The notes beneath the pieces are model-generated. The model did no database searches. It was not told the DNA's origin and saw only the letters and a list, made by a program, of their open reading frames with translations. From NCBI GenBank assembly GCA_965277625.1, contig OZ255827.1, positions 1,364,001 through 1,428,000 of the forward strand: 64,000 nucleotides of DNA. Direction: 5' to 3'. The DNA is from G965195345 sp965277625 (GTDB taxonomy: Bacteria; Pseudomonadota; Gammaproteobacteria; CAKMZV01). The first letter of the stretch is position 1, and each line of letters opens with the position of its first letter. The position numbers and the translations under genes were made by a program. This document shows, one piece after another, positions 35,600-44,037 of the stretch.

Positions 35600-36024
35600 T
35601 GTTCCTCTGTGTTGTATAAATTGATTAAAATGTTCAGTATAACGTCATGATTTGAATGCCTATCAACAAAGCTTCTTATCATGCCACAATGGGCGTATTT
35701 TAAGTTATCACGCCTCAATCATCATAAAGATATAAACAATTCCCACAATCTGGGCCAACCGACCGCTTAGTATTACCCATCAAGCTAAGCATACGCCCTA
35801 TTGATTGAACGATTTATCAAATTGCACTCGAAGAGTTATTACAATATTTAAACAATGTGAAATGAGCCGACGAATAGCTCAGATGATAAGCCGTTAAGAA
35901 TAGAACTATAAGACAGATTAGAAACCAGATAGACTTGCAGAACGCGACCGTTAAAAAATGCTCCCCCCTCCATTTAGGGAGAAAGGGGGAAGCAACACGT
36001 AACACATTTGTTCTGTTATTTATC
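35600..36024. other. Gene-poor stretch upstream of gabD
   Basis: No credible gene over 425 bases. It probably contains the gabD promoter on the minus strand and one GC-rich hairpin repeat (annotated separately). The short open frames here lack ribosome-binding sites. Confidence 0.5.
35960..35993. repeat. Hairpin repeat related to the nth terminator
   Basis: GCTCCCCC pairs with GGGGGAAGC (one bulge) around CTCCATTTAGGGAGAAA. The core CCCTCCATT-AGG-AGAAAGG also occurs in the hairpin at 7168-7193, so this looks like a dispersed extragenic element rather than a gene-specific terminator. Confidence 0.5.
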
Positions 36025-36168
36025 CTAAAGAAATGCGTTGACGCAAATTTTAATAATTCGACCACAAGTGATCAATAAATAGATTTTAATGGCATTTTTG
36101 TGATTTTGAAGACTAACATTCACTGATAGACCTCCAAATTTAAAATGCATTTTAGGTTTTAACGACAT
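36025..36168 (-). CDS. Small ORF of 47 residues with a strong ribosome-binding site
   Basis: Reads MSLKPKMHFKFGGLSVNVS at the start, then a Lys/Ile/Leu-rich C-terminal half. I do not recognise it. The reason for listing it is AAGGAG six bases before the ATG, the best ribosome-binding site in this gene-poor region. The C-terminal IKIYLLITCGRIIKICVNAFL segment could be a membrane or amphipathic helix. It may equally be chance. Confidence 0.3.
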   Translation of the reverse strand: MSLKPKMHFKFGGLSVNVSLQNHKNAIKIYLLITCGRIIKICVNAFL

Positions 36169-36215
36169 CACAGTCTCCTTATACAAAAAAAAGAGAAACC
36201 ACGACATCACCCAAA

Positions 36216-36232
36216 GGGAAACATGATTTCCC
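36216..36232 (-). repeat. Short inverted repeat
   Basis: GGGAAA-CATGA-TTTCCC, perfect six-base arms, 14 bases from a larger hairpin and upstream of the small ORF on the minus strand. Confidence 0.4.
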
Positions 36233-36241
36233 TTAAGGGTT

Positions 36242-36269
36242 AAAAAGCCAATGGTTTAAAACCATTGGC
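36242..36269 (-). terminator. Orphan Rho-independent terminator, minus strand
   Basis: GCCAATGGTTT and AAACCATTGGC are perfect 11-base arms around one base (36247-36269). On the minus strand TTTTTAA follows (36246-36240). A strong terminator shape, yet no minus-strand gene is seen to its right before the recombinase at 36889. Confidence 0.55.
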
Positions 36270-36888
36270 GGATTTTGATAAAGATTAACTCATACTCAAA
36301 AACAGCGGAATAACAATGTCAAGCACAAGGCTTTAGACATTCCATAAAGGCACTTATAAGCACCAAAATGGTTTAATCCCATCAATTCTAAGGTTTTGCT
36401 AATCTAATGCTGTTAATTGCTAATGCTTTGATTGCTCAATTCATCAACAATGCAGCGGGTTTGAAACGCTCATATATCCTCCTTAACGTTCATTCAGATA
36501 CAGAGCCACCTTTATCGGGTAACGATGTACCCTTAGGGTGTGTTTTAAATGATCTCTGATTTTCAAATCGCAGCCAAAAGGCCCAGAGTGCAGATTATTT
36601 TCAAGGGGCATAATATAACCCTAAAAAAGCCCAGATGCAACCCTTATTTAGCACTTTGCCCGATAGTGCCCTATTATCAGTATAAAACAGCAAAAAACCA
36701 CCGCAAAATTGAACACAAAATCAGAGTTTCTGAGGATGCCAAAATTAAATGTGGTATTGAGCACATTAGAGCCTAATCAAAAGATATGAATTGAATTTTT
36801 TGTCTGTTTATCAAGTGGAGTACTGTAATACTCTGCTAATAATGGTTTTTTCATCTAAAATGGCGTTTTGTTGTCAATATTCATACTG
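36270..36888. other. Gene-poor stretch before the recombinase
   Basis: No credible protein gene over about 620 bases. A 75-codon frame at 36549-36776 has no ribosome-binding site. GAGTA-CTGTAA-TACTC (36818-36833) is a small inverted repeat 55 bases before the recombinase start and could be a recombinase or regulator site. An unrecognised RNA ending at the 36247-36269 terminator is possible. Confidence 0.4.
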
Positions 36889-38049
36889 ATGCTCAACGAT
36901 AAACCAATTATGCATGATGATTTTCTGATTAAAACCCTGGACCACAAGCAAATTTCTGATGTTGCTCTGGATGGCACTCAGGGGAACAATCGACGATCTG
37001 GGGAGAATTTAATCAAAGCAAACAATGATTTGCATGCCATTCTCATTTGGCTTGATTTGTACGATGATTCACCGCAAACGTATCGCAGCTATATCAAAGA
37101 AATCGAACGTTTATACGCCTGGTCCATCATTGCCAAGCAAAAGCCCTTTTCTAGTCTCAGCATTAGCGATATGACGGAGTACCGCCGTTTTTTAGCCGCC
37201 CCGACGCCCAAAGAACTTTGGTGCGCGCCTAAAAGACCAAGAAATCACAAGCATTGGAAGCCTTTCACCAAAGGACTAAATAAATCCAGTGTTGCTCTAG
37301 CATTTACAATCATTGGTCGTTGCTTTACTTTTTTGACGGATGCTGGTTACTTAAATGGCAATCCCATTCGATTGATGGGCAAGTCGGGTCATCAGAATGT
37401 CGATAAAAGAGCCAGCATTGAACGATATCTGTCCCAAGAGACTTGGACGTTCCTATGGGGTTTCATCACCGACAAAACGCCCAAAACCACTATGGAACAT
37501 CTCAAATACGAGCGGACTCGGTTTATTTTTGCCTTGTTGTATTTACAAGTGCCTCGTGCCAGTGAAGTGGTCAGCCATGCCATGAACAGTATTTATAAAG
37601 ACCGTGGCCAATGGTGGTGGCGTATGACGGGCAAAGGCAATAAAACGCGAAAAGTGCCCTGCTCCGATGAAATGATTGAGGCTTTGGGGCGTTATCGTCA
37701 GTCACGGGGTTTATCGACATACCCGACCCCCACATCAAGTGAACCTCTGGTTGCATCCTTAACGGGTGAGAAATTCCTTTGCACCGATTCAATCTATAAA
37801 CTGGTCAAACAAGTCGTCAGCGATGCCGCGCAAGTGTTAAAGCAGCAAGACGAAGCGGCAGCGACCAAATTAGTACAAGCCTCTACGCATTGGTTTAGAC
37901 ACACTGGACTGACGCATTTGGCTGATAATGGCGTGGACCTTCGATTTCTTAAAGCAACGGCGCGCCATGAAAGCATTGAAACTACTCAGCGTTACTTACA
38001 TATTGAGGATGATGCTTGGCAGCAAGAACTCAATAAAAAGCGTTTATAA
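36889..38049 (+). CDS. Tyrosine recombinase / phage-type integrase
   Basis: Site-specific recombinase. The C-terminal catalytic domain shows the full residue set: R in VPRASEVV, K in TGKGNKTRKVP, H-x-x-R in THWFRHTGLTHL, H in TARHESIETT and the nucleophile Y in QRYLHIED. An N-terminal SAM-like core-binding domain (YRSYIKEIERLYAWS) precedes it. The ATG at 36889 is taken as start; a TTG 21 bases upstream and an ATG at 36910 are alternatives. No phage, transposon or excisionase genes accompany it, so it is solitary. It is not IntI, as no extra integron-specific helix is apparent. Confidence 0.88.
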   Translation: MLNDKPIMHDDFLIKTLDHKQISDVALDGTQGNNRRSGENLIKANNDLHAILIWLDLYDDSPQTYRSYIKEIERLYAWSIIAKQKPFSSLSISDMTEYRRFLAAPTPKELWCAPKRPRNHKHWKPFTKGLNKSSVALAFTIIGRCFTFLTDAGYLNGNPIRLMGKSGHQNVDKRASIERYLSQETWTFLWGFITDKTPKTTMEHLKYERTRFIFALLYLQVPRASEVVSHAMNSIYKDRGQWWWRMTGKGNKTRKVPCSDEMIEALGRYRQSRGLSTYPTPTSSEPLVASLTGEKFLCTDSIYKLVKQVVSDAAQVLKQQDEAAATKLVQASTHWFRHTGLTHLADNGVDLRFLKATARHESIETTQRYLHIEDDAWQQELNKKRL

Positions 38050-38068
38050 TGCGATTTAAATCATTGCT

Positions 38069-38695
38069 ATGCTGAGTAATAGTTCCACCCTCTTTTTATT
38101 TATCACCACATTTTTTGTGGTGTCCATCACACCCGGTATGTGCATGTTGCTATCAACCATGATGGGCATTACCATTGGTGTGCGCAAAACCATGTTTATG
38201 ATGGTTGGTGAGCTCATTGGGGTATCGCTTGTGGTCATTGCAACTTTGGCGGGTGTTGCCTTATTCATTCTGGAGTACCCTGAGTTGTTTTGGGGGCTTA
38301 AGATCGGCGGTGCGCTTTATTTGAGTTTCTTAGGCATTCAGCTGTGGCGCTCCAAAGGCAAAATGGCCTTACAGGACTTCAATACATCGTCCATGAATGT
38401 ACATCCGTTTGCATTAGCGTCTCAAGGCTTTATCACAGCGGTTTCAAACCCCAAGGGCTGGGTGTTCTTCATTGCATTACTGCCACCATTTATTGACATC
38501 AGCCGCCCTATTGCTCAGCAAGGCACCTTTATGCTGATGATCATATTAACCTTGGAAACCCTGTGTATGTTTGTCTATGCGCTGGGGGGTAAAGCTTTGC
38601 GGACACTGCTGCTCAAGTCTGCCAATGTTCGCCTCATCAACCGCCTTGCCAGTGTTATGATGATTGCCATTGCCATTTGGCTGGTATTGAGTTAG
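38069..38695 (+). CDS. LysE/RhtB-family amino acid exporter
   Basis: Inner-membrane exporter of amino acids or related metabolites; substrate unknown. 208 residues with about six hydrophobic helices. The family signature SITPGMCMLLSTMMGITIGVRKT lies near the start and SNPKGWVFFIALLPPF in the middle. It begins 19 bases after the recombinase. Confidence 0.88.
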   Translation: MLSNSSTLFLFITTFFVVSITPGMCMLLSTMMGITIGVRKTMFMMVGELIGVSLVVIATLAGVALFILEYPELFWGLKIGGALYLSFLGIQLWRSKGKMALQDFNTSSMNVHPFALASQGFITAVSNPKGWVFFIALLPPFIDISRPIAQQGTFMLMIILTLETLCMFVYALGGKALRTLLLKSANVRLINRLASVMMIAIAIWLVLS

Positions 38696-38802
38696 ACCTT
38701 CATTAGTCTTCTTTGAAACGATTATAGAATCCGTATCATACAATCTTTGGAAATTGTATTGAGTGATACAATGAGCCCCTACGGATTTAAGCAGTTATAT
38801 TC

Positions 38803-39978
38803 ATGACAAACTCAAAAAATTGGCATCCAACCACATCGATGATTCGCACGGCTTCACCGCGGTCTGACCAAGGTGAGCACAACGAAGCGCTGTATCTCAC
38901 TTCCAGTTTTACTTTTACCAGTGCAGAACAAGCCGCTTTAAGGTTCAGCGAGCAAAAGAAAGGCAATATTTATGGGCGTTTTACCAACCCCAATGACCAG
39001 ACTTTTGCCAAGAGGCTGGCCTGTTTAGAAGGCGGCCAGTACGGCATTGCCACAGCATCGGGCATGGCGGCCATTCTGACTGCAACCTTGGCGCATTTGA
39101 AAGCCGGCGACCACGTGCTCTGTGCCGATTGTGTCTTTGGCACCACCATTGGCTTTTTTAGAGATTTGATGGCCAAATTTGACGTCGCTGTCACCTTTGT
39201 GAAATTGAGCGACAATGATGCATGGGAACGATCTGTCAAACCGAATACTCGCCTGTTTTTTTGCGAAACGCCGGCGAACCCCACCACTGAAATTGCTGAT
39301 TTACAAGCCTTATCTCAAATAGCGCATAAGCACAATGCTTTGTTGGTCGTTGACAATTGTTTTTGCACCTGTTGTGTCCAACAACCGCTCAAACACGGTG
39401 CAGACATCGTTATGCACTCTGCGACCAAGTTTATTGATGGTCAAGGACGTACCTTGGGTGGTGCCCTCGTATGTAACGATGAGGCATTACATAAGCTACA
39501 TTATGGGGTGATTCGATCTACGGGCATAGGGATGAGTGCTTTTAATGCTTGGACCTTAAGCAAAAGCTTGGAAACCTTGGCGTTGCGTATCGAAAAACAT
39601 TGCCACAATGCTCAAGTATTGGCTGAGCGTTTGGATGCACACCCTGAAATTGTCAAGGTCAATTATCCAGGCTTAGCCTCCCACCCCCAAAGGGCCATCA
39701 TAGAACGCCAGCAAAGCGCAGGCGGTGGTGTGCTGTCATTTGAGGTGAAAGGCGGTCGGGAAAGCGCATGGAAATTGATTGATCAATGCCAATTACTATC
39801 AATCACCGCCAATTTAGGTGATGCCAAGAGTACCATTACCCACCCAGCAACGACCACCCACTGGCGAATGGGAGAAGACCAACGTAAGGCCACAGGCATT
39901 TCTGAGAACTTGATTCGAATCTCAGTCGGCTTGGAACACGTTGACGACATTTACAACGACATCAGTAAAGGATTATGA
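38803..39978 (+). CDS. metZ: O-succinylhomoserine sulfhydrylase
   Basis: PLP enzyme of the Cys/Met metabolism family, probably making homocysteine from O-succinylhomoserine and sulfide. 391 residues. Motifs: YLTSSFTFTSAEQAA, IYGRFTNPNDQTFAKRLA, TASGMAAIL, ETPANPTTEI, VVDNCFCTCCVQQPLKHGADIVMHSATKFIDGQGR with the PLP lysine. Final codons overlap yhbY by four bases. Confidence 0.9.
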   Translation: MTNSKNWHPTTSMIRTASPRSDQGEHNEALYLTSSFTFTSAEQAALRFSEQKKGNIYGRFTNPNDQTFAKRLACLEGGQYGIATASGMAAILTATLAHLKAGDHVLCADCVFGTTIGFFRDLMAKFDVAVTFVKLSDNDAWERSVKPNTRLFFCETPANPTTEIADLQALSQIAHKHNALLVVDNCFCTCCVQQPLKHGADIVMHSATKFIDGQGRTLGGALVCNDEALHKLHYGVIRSTGIGMSAFNAWTLSKSLETLALRIEKHCHNAQVLAERLDAHPEIVKVNYPGLASHPQRAIIERQQSAGGGVLSFEVKGGRESAWKLIDQCQLLSITANLGDAKSTITHPATTTHWRMGEDQRKATGISENLIRISVGLEHVDDIYNDISKGL

Positions 39979-40277
39979 CGCTAAATAAGACCCAAAAACG
40001 CCATCTCAGGCAATTATCACACCAAGGGCTTGCGCCTACGGTGCAAGTGAGCCAGAACGGCTTGAGTGAAGCATTTCTTGAAGAAAGTAAAAACATGCTC
40101 GATCGCCATGAGCTTTTAAAAATCAAATATGCCATAGACGATAGACAGCAACGCAAACAAGCGTTTAACGAACTGCTTGAACAATTAGAAGCGCAGAGCA
40201 TTCAGAGCATCGGTAAAACCCTGCTTATTTTTAAAAGGAATCTTAAGAAGCCTGTTATTGCTCTACCGAGCGGTTGA
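39975..40277 (+). CDS. yhbY: Ribosome assembly RNA-binding protein YhbY
   Basis: CRM-domain protein associated with pre-50S ribosomes. 100 residues; LRQLSHQGLAPTVQVSQNGLSEAFLEE and HELLKIKYAIDDR are typical. It is coupled to metZ by a four-base overlap and followed by rlmE after five bases. In E. coli yhbY and rlmE are divergent; here they are in tandem. Confidence 0.92.
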   Translation: MTLNKTQKRHLRQLSHQGLAPTVQVSQNGLSEAFLEESKNMLDRHELLKIKYAIDDRQQRKQAFNELLEQLEAQSIQSIGKTLLIFKRNLKKPVIALPSG

Positions 40278-40282
40278 TTGTC

Positions 40283-40900
40283 ATGGCACAATCTGCCAGT
40301 TCAAAAAGATGGCTCAATCGGCAAAACGCTGACCCTTATGTCAAACAAGCGCAGAAATTGGGCTATAGATCACGGGCGCTGTTCAAATTAGAAGAAATTG
40401 ATCAAAAATACGGCCTGTTGAAACAAGCACGTATGGTGGTTGATTTGGGTGCTGCGCCAGGGAGCTGGTCGCAGTATGTGGTCAATCGCACTCAGGCTCA
40501 AGTCGTGGCTTGCGACTTATTACCCGTTGATGCCATGGCCAAGGTCGAGTTTATACAAGGCGACTTCACCGAACAACAGACAGTCGATGCCATCTTGGCA
40601 AAAATTGCCCCACAAAAAGCCGATGTCATCTTATCTGACATGGCGCCCAATATGAGTGGCAATAAAGTGATTGATATTCCAAAATCTGCCTATCTCGCCG
40701 AATTAACCTTAGCACTGTGTGCACCCTTGTTACGACCCAATGGTCATTGTGTGATCAAATCATTTCACGGGACGGATTTTGAAGTGCTGATTAAATCGAT
40801 GCGCGCCAATTTCAAACAGGTTAAGACTTTTAAGCCTGAAGCCAGTCGTAAAAAAAGCAAAGAAGTCTATTTAGTCGGTCTGCAGTTTGTCGCTGACTGA
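40283..40900 (+). CDS. rlmE: 23S rRNA 2'-O-ribose methyltransferase RlmE
   Basis: Methylates U2552 of 23S rRNA, late in 50S assembly. The ATG at 40283 gives 205 residues; an in-frame TTG nine bases earlier is less likely. Motifs: YRSRALFKLEEIDQKY, VVDLGAAPGSWSQYV (SAM binding), VILSDMAPNMSGN, and the KDKE-type residues ending in SRKKSKEVYLVG. Confidence 0.95.
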   Translation: MAQSASSKRWLNRQNADPYVKQAQKLGYRSRALFKLEEIDQKYGLLKQARMVVDLGAAPGSWSQYVVNRTQAQVVACDLLPVDAMAKVEFIQGDFTEQQTVDAILAKIAPQKADVILSDMAPNMSGNKVIDIPKSAYLAELTLALCAPLLRPNGHCVIKSFHGTDFEVLIKSMRANFKQVKTFKPEASRKKSKEVYLVGLQFVAD

Positions 40901-40903
40901 TTC

Positions 40904-41707
40904 CTATTGCCGCATCAAACTGTCAATTTCAGGTTTGGGTTGGCCTTTGAGCCAGCGCATTGGGGTAATGTCTATGCCCCCTCTTCGGGTAAACGCCATA
41001 ATAACCGAAAGCTTTTGAAAATCCCCCGCATTAAATATGTGGTTGAATATTTGTTCGCAACAGTTTTCATGAAAATCAGCATGTTTTCTGTAGCCTAACA
41101 AATAGGTCAACAAGCTGGTGGGGTTCAGCAGATCACCCACTGTGGCAATCATTACGCTGGCGTAGTCGGGTTGATGGGTCACGGGGCACATGCTTCTGAA
41201 TAGATGGCTATTAAAAATCGCCGTTTGCGCAGTGCCCTCAGATGCTGGACTGCTTTTAACAAGCACAGATGGATCGGGTTGATCAATCAGTTTGGTGATT
41301 TCGCTACCATCGATGTTAATGCCCATTATGTGTTGTTTGTTCAAATGATCCACTTGGATCAAGTGAACTTCAATTTTAGCTTGTAAGCAATCGCCTAAAT
41401 CTGTTGCCAAGGTTTCAAGGTAGACTTCAACACTGGGATAGTCAACAAAATTAAGGCCTTGAACGTACAGTTTCAATGATTTTGATTCAACGATGTACAG
41501 TGAATCTGCATCGATTGAAATACGAAGCACGCCAGTTTTTGGCATATTGTCAACCAGCCAGTATGCCTCCCAGATCGTCCAAACATCACAGCCAGAAAAA
41601 TTGACCGAGATATTATTGTTCTTTCTTTGCAGATTTCTCTCGATGGGTTGGAGAATAGAAGGATCCCTGCCCAATGGGATAGAAACGGTCTTGCCAAGAT
41701 GCTTCAT
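40904..41707 (-). CDS. queF: NADPH-dependent 7-cyano-7-deazaguanine reductase
   Basis: Reduces preQ0 to preQ1 in queuosine synthesis. 267 residues, the long two-domain form. The N-terminal half has ESKSLKLYVQGLN; the C-terminal half has SMCPVTHQPDYASVMI with the catalytic cysteine, RKHADFHENCCEQIF and FTRRGGIDITPMR. Its start is directly next to the xthA stop on the same strand, suggesting co-transcription. Convergent with rlmE (3-base gap). Confidence 0.93.
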   Translation of the reverse strand: MKHLGKTVSIPLGRDPSILQPIERNLQRKNNNISVNFSGCDVWTIWEAYWLVDNMPKTGVLRISIDADSLYIVESKSLKLYVQGLNFVDYPSVEVYLETLATDLGDCLQAKIEVHLIQVDHLNKQHIMGINIDGSEITKLIDQPDPSVLVKSSPASEGTAQTAIFNSHLFRSMCPVTHQPDYASVMIATVGDLLNPTSLLTYLLGYRKHADFHENCCEQIFNHIFNAGDFQKLSVIMAFTRRGGIDITPMRWLKGQPKPEIDSLMRQ

Positions 41708-42472
41708 TTAAAGCGCATAATCTATGATGAGTGGCGCATGATCCGAAAAACGCTCAGCTTTATAGATTTGAGGACTGCTGGCTGTTGCAGCCAAATCGGT
41801 TGTGGCAATTTGATAGTCGATGCGCCATCCCGTGTTATTGGCCCAGGCATTGCCTCGATTTGACCACCAGGTATATTGCTCATCTTCATCATTCAAATTT
41901 CTGAAAACATCGGTCCAATCGTTGGCAAACCACTCAGTCATCCATGCTCGTTCATGCGGTAAAAAACCAGAATTTTTTTGGTTGCCACGCCAATTTTTAA
42001 TGTCTTTTTTGGTGTGCGCAATGTTGATGTCCCCACAAACGATAAAAGCCTTGCCCGAGTTTGCCATGGTTATCAGTCGCGGCATAAGCCATGCCATGAC
42101 GTTTTCTTTTTTTTGCTGGGCCTCATCACCTGAAGTCCCCGAAGGCAGATACAGTGAAATGATTGTGATGCCCTGCGTTTCTACTTGAACCCATCGGCCT
42201 TCATTGTCGAGCACAGGATGGGTGGATTGGAGTGCGACGGCATCAATTGGCAAGCGCGCATAAATACTCACGCCACTGTAGCCCTTCTTCTCGGCAATGC
42301 TGTCCCAACGCTGATAGCCCTCAATGTCAAATTTGGCTTGTTTTAAGACGTCTGCATCGGCGCGAACTTCTTGCAAGCAAATGATGTCGCTATCGGTGGT
42401 TTGGATCCACGAAAAAAAGCCTTTGCGCTCAGCGGCACGAATGCCGTTACAGTTTAGGGTTAAAACTCTCAT
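41708..42472 (-). CDS. xthA: Exodeoxyribonuclease III
   Basis: AP endonuclease / 3' exonuclease of base excision repair. The ATG at 42472 gives 254 residues and the typical MRVLTLNCNGIRAAERKGFF start. Other motifs: DIICLQEVRA, YSGVSIYAR, GDINIAHTKKDIKNW, WRIDYQIAT, SDHAPLIIDY. A TATAAT on the minus strand (42487-42482) lies only nine bases before the start codon. Confidence 0.94.
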   Translation of the reverse strand: MRVLTLNCNGIRAAERKGFFSWIQTTDSDIICLQEVRADADVLKQAKFDIEGYQRWDSIAEKKGYSGVSIYARLPIDAVALQSTHPVLDNEGRWVQVETQGITIISLYLPSGTSGDEAQQKKENVMAWLMPRLITMANSGKAFIVCGDINIAHTKKDIKNWRGNQKNSGFLPHERAWMTEWFANDWTDVFRNLNDEDEQYTWWSNRGNAWANNTGWRIDYQIATTDLAATASSPQIYKAERFSDHAPLIIDYAL

Positions 42473-42489
42473 ATGGCACGGATTATAAC

Positions 42490-42518
42490 TTGACCAAGCT
42501 CTGTACTTTTGCCATAAT
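42490..42518 (+). promoter_or_regulatory. Sigma-70 promoter for nudE
   Basis: TTGACC (42490-42495), 17-base spacer, CATAAT (42513-42518). The predicted start point, 42524-42527, is within four bases of the nudE GTG, so the transcript would be leaderless or nearly so. Confidence 0.65.
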
Positions 42519-42527
42519 GACCCACCT

Positions 42528-43085
42528 GTGGACAGTAAAAGACAATTACCCATCATTGAAGCGCGCGAAATACTTCTTGATGATCAAGGCATCAAATTAG
42601 AGCAACAGCAGCTGCTATTTAGCAACGGCGAACGAAGGCTTTTTAGACGCACCATTGGTCAAGGACAAGGCGCAGTTCTTGCCATTCCAATCACTGAAAA
42701 TTTTGAAGCTTTGCTCATCAAAGAATATTGTGCGGGGCAAGGTAATTATGAATGGGCACTGCCCAAAGGTCACATCAATGAAGGCGAGGAAGCAACCGTT
42801 GCCGCTGTGCGTGAAAGCCGCGAAGAGACAGGATATGGTGCCAACAAAGTGACTTTCCTAAAATCCGTGAGTTTGTCACCCAGTTATATGACGCATCTGA
42901 CCCATTTAGTGTTATTGCAAGACTTATACCATGCGCCATTGCCCGGCGATGAACCTGAACAACCCGAAGTTTTTCATTACCCCTTAAGCGATCTGGCTGC
43001 ATTGGTGCAACGTTCTGATGTCACTGAAGCGCGCTCGTTGTTTGCGCTCTATTATGTGCGCGAATTGTTACTGTCTGGGCATTGA
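42528..43085 (+). CDS. nudE: ADP compounds hydrolase NudE
   Basis: Nudix hydrolase for ADP-ribose, NADH and diadenosine polyphosphates. 185 residues starting with GTG. The Nudix box GHINEGEEATVAAVRESREETGYG is intact near residue 80. FRRTIGQGQGAVLAIPI precedes it as in NudE. No other start codon exists before the conserved region, so the GTG is well supported. Divergent from xthA with 55 bases between. Confidence 0.92.
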   Translation: MDSKRQLPIIEAREILLDDQGIKLEQQQLLFSNGERRLFRRTIGQGQGAVLAIPITENFEALLIKEYCAGQGNYEWALPKGHINEGEEATVAAVRESREETGYGANKVTFLKSVSLSPSYMTHLTHLVLLQDLYHAPLPGDEPEQPEVFHYPLSDLAALVQRSDVTEARSLFALYYVRELLLSGH

Positions 43086-43105
43086 TTACTTCTCCCCTCA
43101 AACGT

Positions 43106-43134
43106 TTGTAGATCTTTGAATGGATTGATACAAT
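43106..43134 (+). promoter_or_regulatory. Sigma-70 promoter for the ion channel gene
   Basis: TTGTAG (43106-43111), 17-base spacer, TACAAT (43129-43134). The ATG at 43169 lies about 28 bases after the expected start point. Confidence 0.6.
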
Positions 43135-43168
43135 CTCCCGCCAAAACCACCAACCAGAACACATCGAT

Positions 43169-43987
43169 ATGAAACATTTTTCTCAAAAAATTGTTCAGTC
43201 AAAGCCTTTTGAAATCATTGTTGTCTTCCTCATCTTGCTTACAGCCGTATTGATTGGCTATGAATCGTTCCCTGAGCGTATGACCCCGCAGTTACAAAAC
43301 CACTTCGATACAGCTTACGCCGTTATTAAATATTGTTTTGTTATAGAGGTGTTTTTAAAAATGTCTGCACAAGACAAACCTTGGCATTATTTCAAAAGAA
43401 AATGGAATTATTTTGACGTTGGTTTGATTGTTATCTCTTTCATCCCGAGTGCGAGCAACATAGCCTTAGTTGGTAGAATTTTGAGGGTTCTAAGGGTACG
43501 TCGTCTGATTCTAATCATACCTGAATTACGATTGATCACAGAAACACTCATACGCTCTATCCCTTCAATGTTTCATGTGCTGTTATTGATGGGTCTGCTA
43601 TTTTTTATATATGCTGTCGTTGGTTTTAACCTTTTTCATGAACACGACCCAGAACACTGGCGAAATCTCAGCTATGCCATACTCAGCCTATTCCATGTGG
43701 TGACTTTAGACGATTGGACCGATATCATGTACAAAACCATGGAACTTTCACCTTATTATGGTTTTTATTTTGTCAGTTTTATCTTATTAGGGACTTATAT
43801 TGTGGCCAATTTATTCATTGCTGTTGTGCTCAATAATTTTGAGAAATCCAAATTAACTGGTCGAGCAGCACAACAACAAACCGTTGAAATTGATGAGCTT
43901 ACCATTGACGCTTTACGCACGAATATAGCCATTGCTCAAAAATATCTAACCGCATTAGAAAAGCAACAACAAGCCTCTAAACAATAA
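43169..43987 (+). CDS. Voltage-gated cation channel, BacNav/CavAb-like
   Basis: Single-domain, six-helix ion channel that would act as a tetramer in the inner membrane. 272 residues. S4 carries regularly spaced arginines (R103, R106, R109, then R111 and R112 in GRILRVLRVRRL). The pore loop reads FHVVTLDDWTDIM, with TLDDWTD at 179-185. BacNav channels usually have TLESW; the engineered calcium-selective CavAb has TLDDWSD, so this filter suggests calcium or mixed divalent permeation. S6 is GTYIVANLFIAVVLNNFE, followed by a charged, probably coiled-coil C-terminus (235-272). Selectivity is inference. Confidence 0.88.
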   Translation: MKHFSQKIVQSKPFEIIVVFLILLTAVLIGYESFPERMTPQLQNHFDTAYAVIKYCFVIEVFLKMSAQDKPWHYFKRKWNYFDVGLIVISFIPSASNIALVGRILRVLRVRRLILIIPELRLITETLIRSIPSMFHVLLLMGLLFFIYAVVGFNLFHEHDPEHWRNLSYAILSLFHVVTLDDWTDIMYKTMELSPYYGFYFVSFILLGTYIVANLFIAVVLNNFEKSKLTGRAAQQQTVEIDELTIDALRTNIAIAQKYLTALEKQQQASKQ

Positions 43988-44037
43988 GTTGATATATAAT
44001 TCGGAGCCCCTACTCGCACCCAAACATTCAAAATATT

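Noticed and set aside
35817..36065. 82-codon minus-strand ORF in the gene-poor stretch
   Set aside because: Runs through the GC-rich hairpin repeat, has no ribosome-binding site and overlaps the better-supported small ORF.
36549..36776. 75-codon plus-strand ORF before the recombinase
   Set aside because: No ribosome-binding site, no recognisable protein features, and a composition expected by chance in AT-rich DNA.
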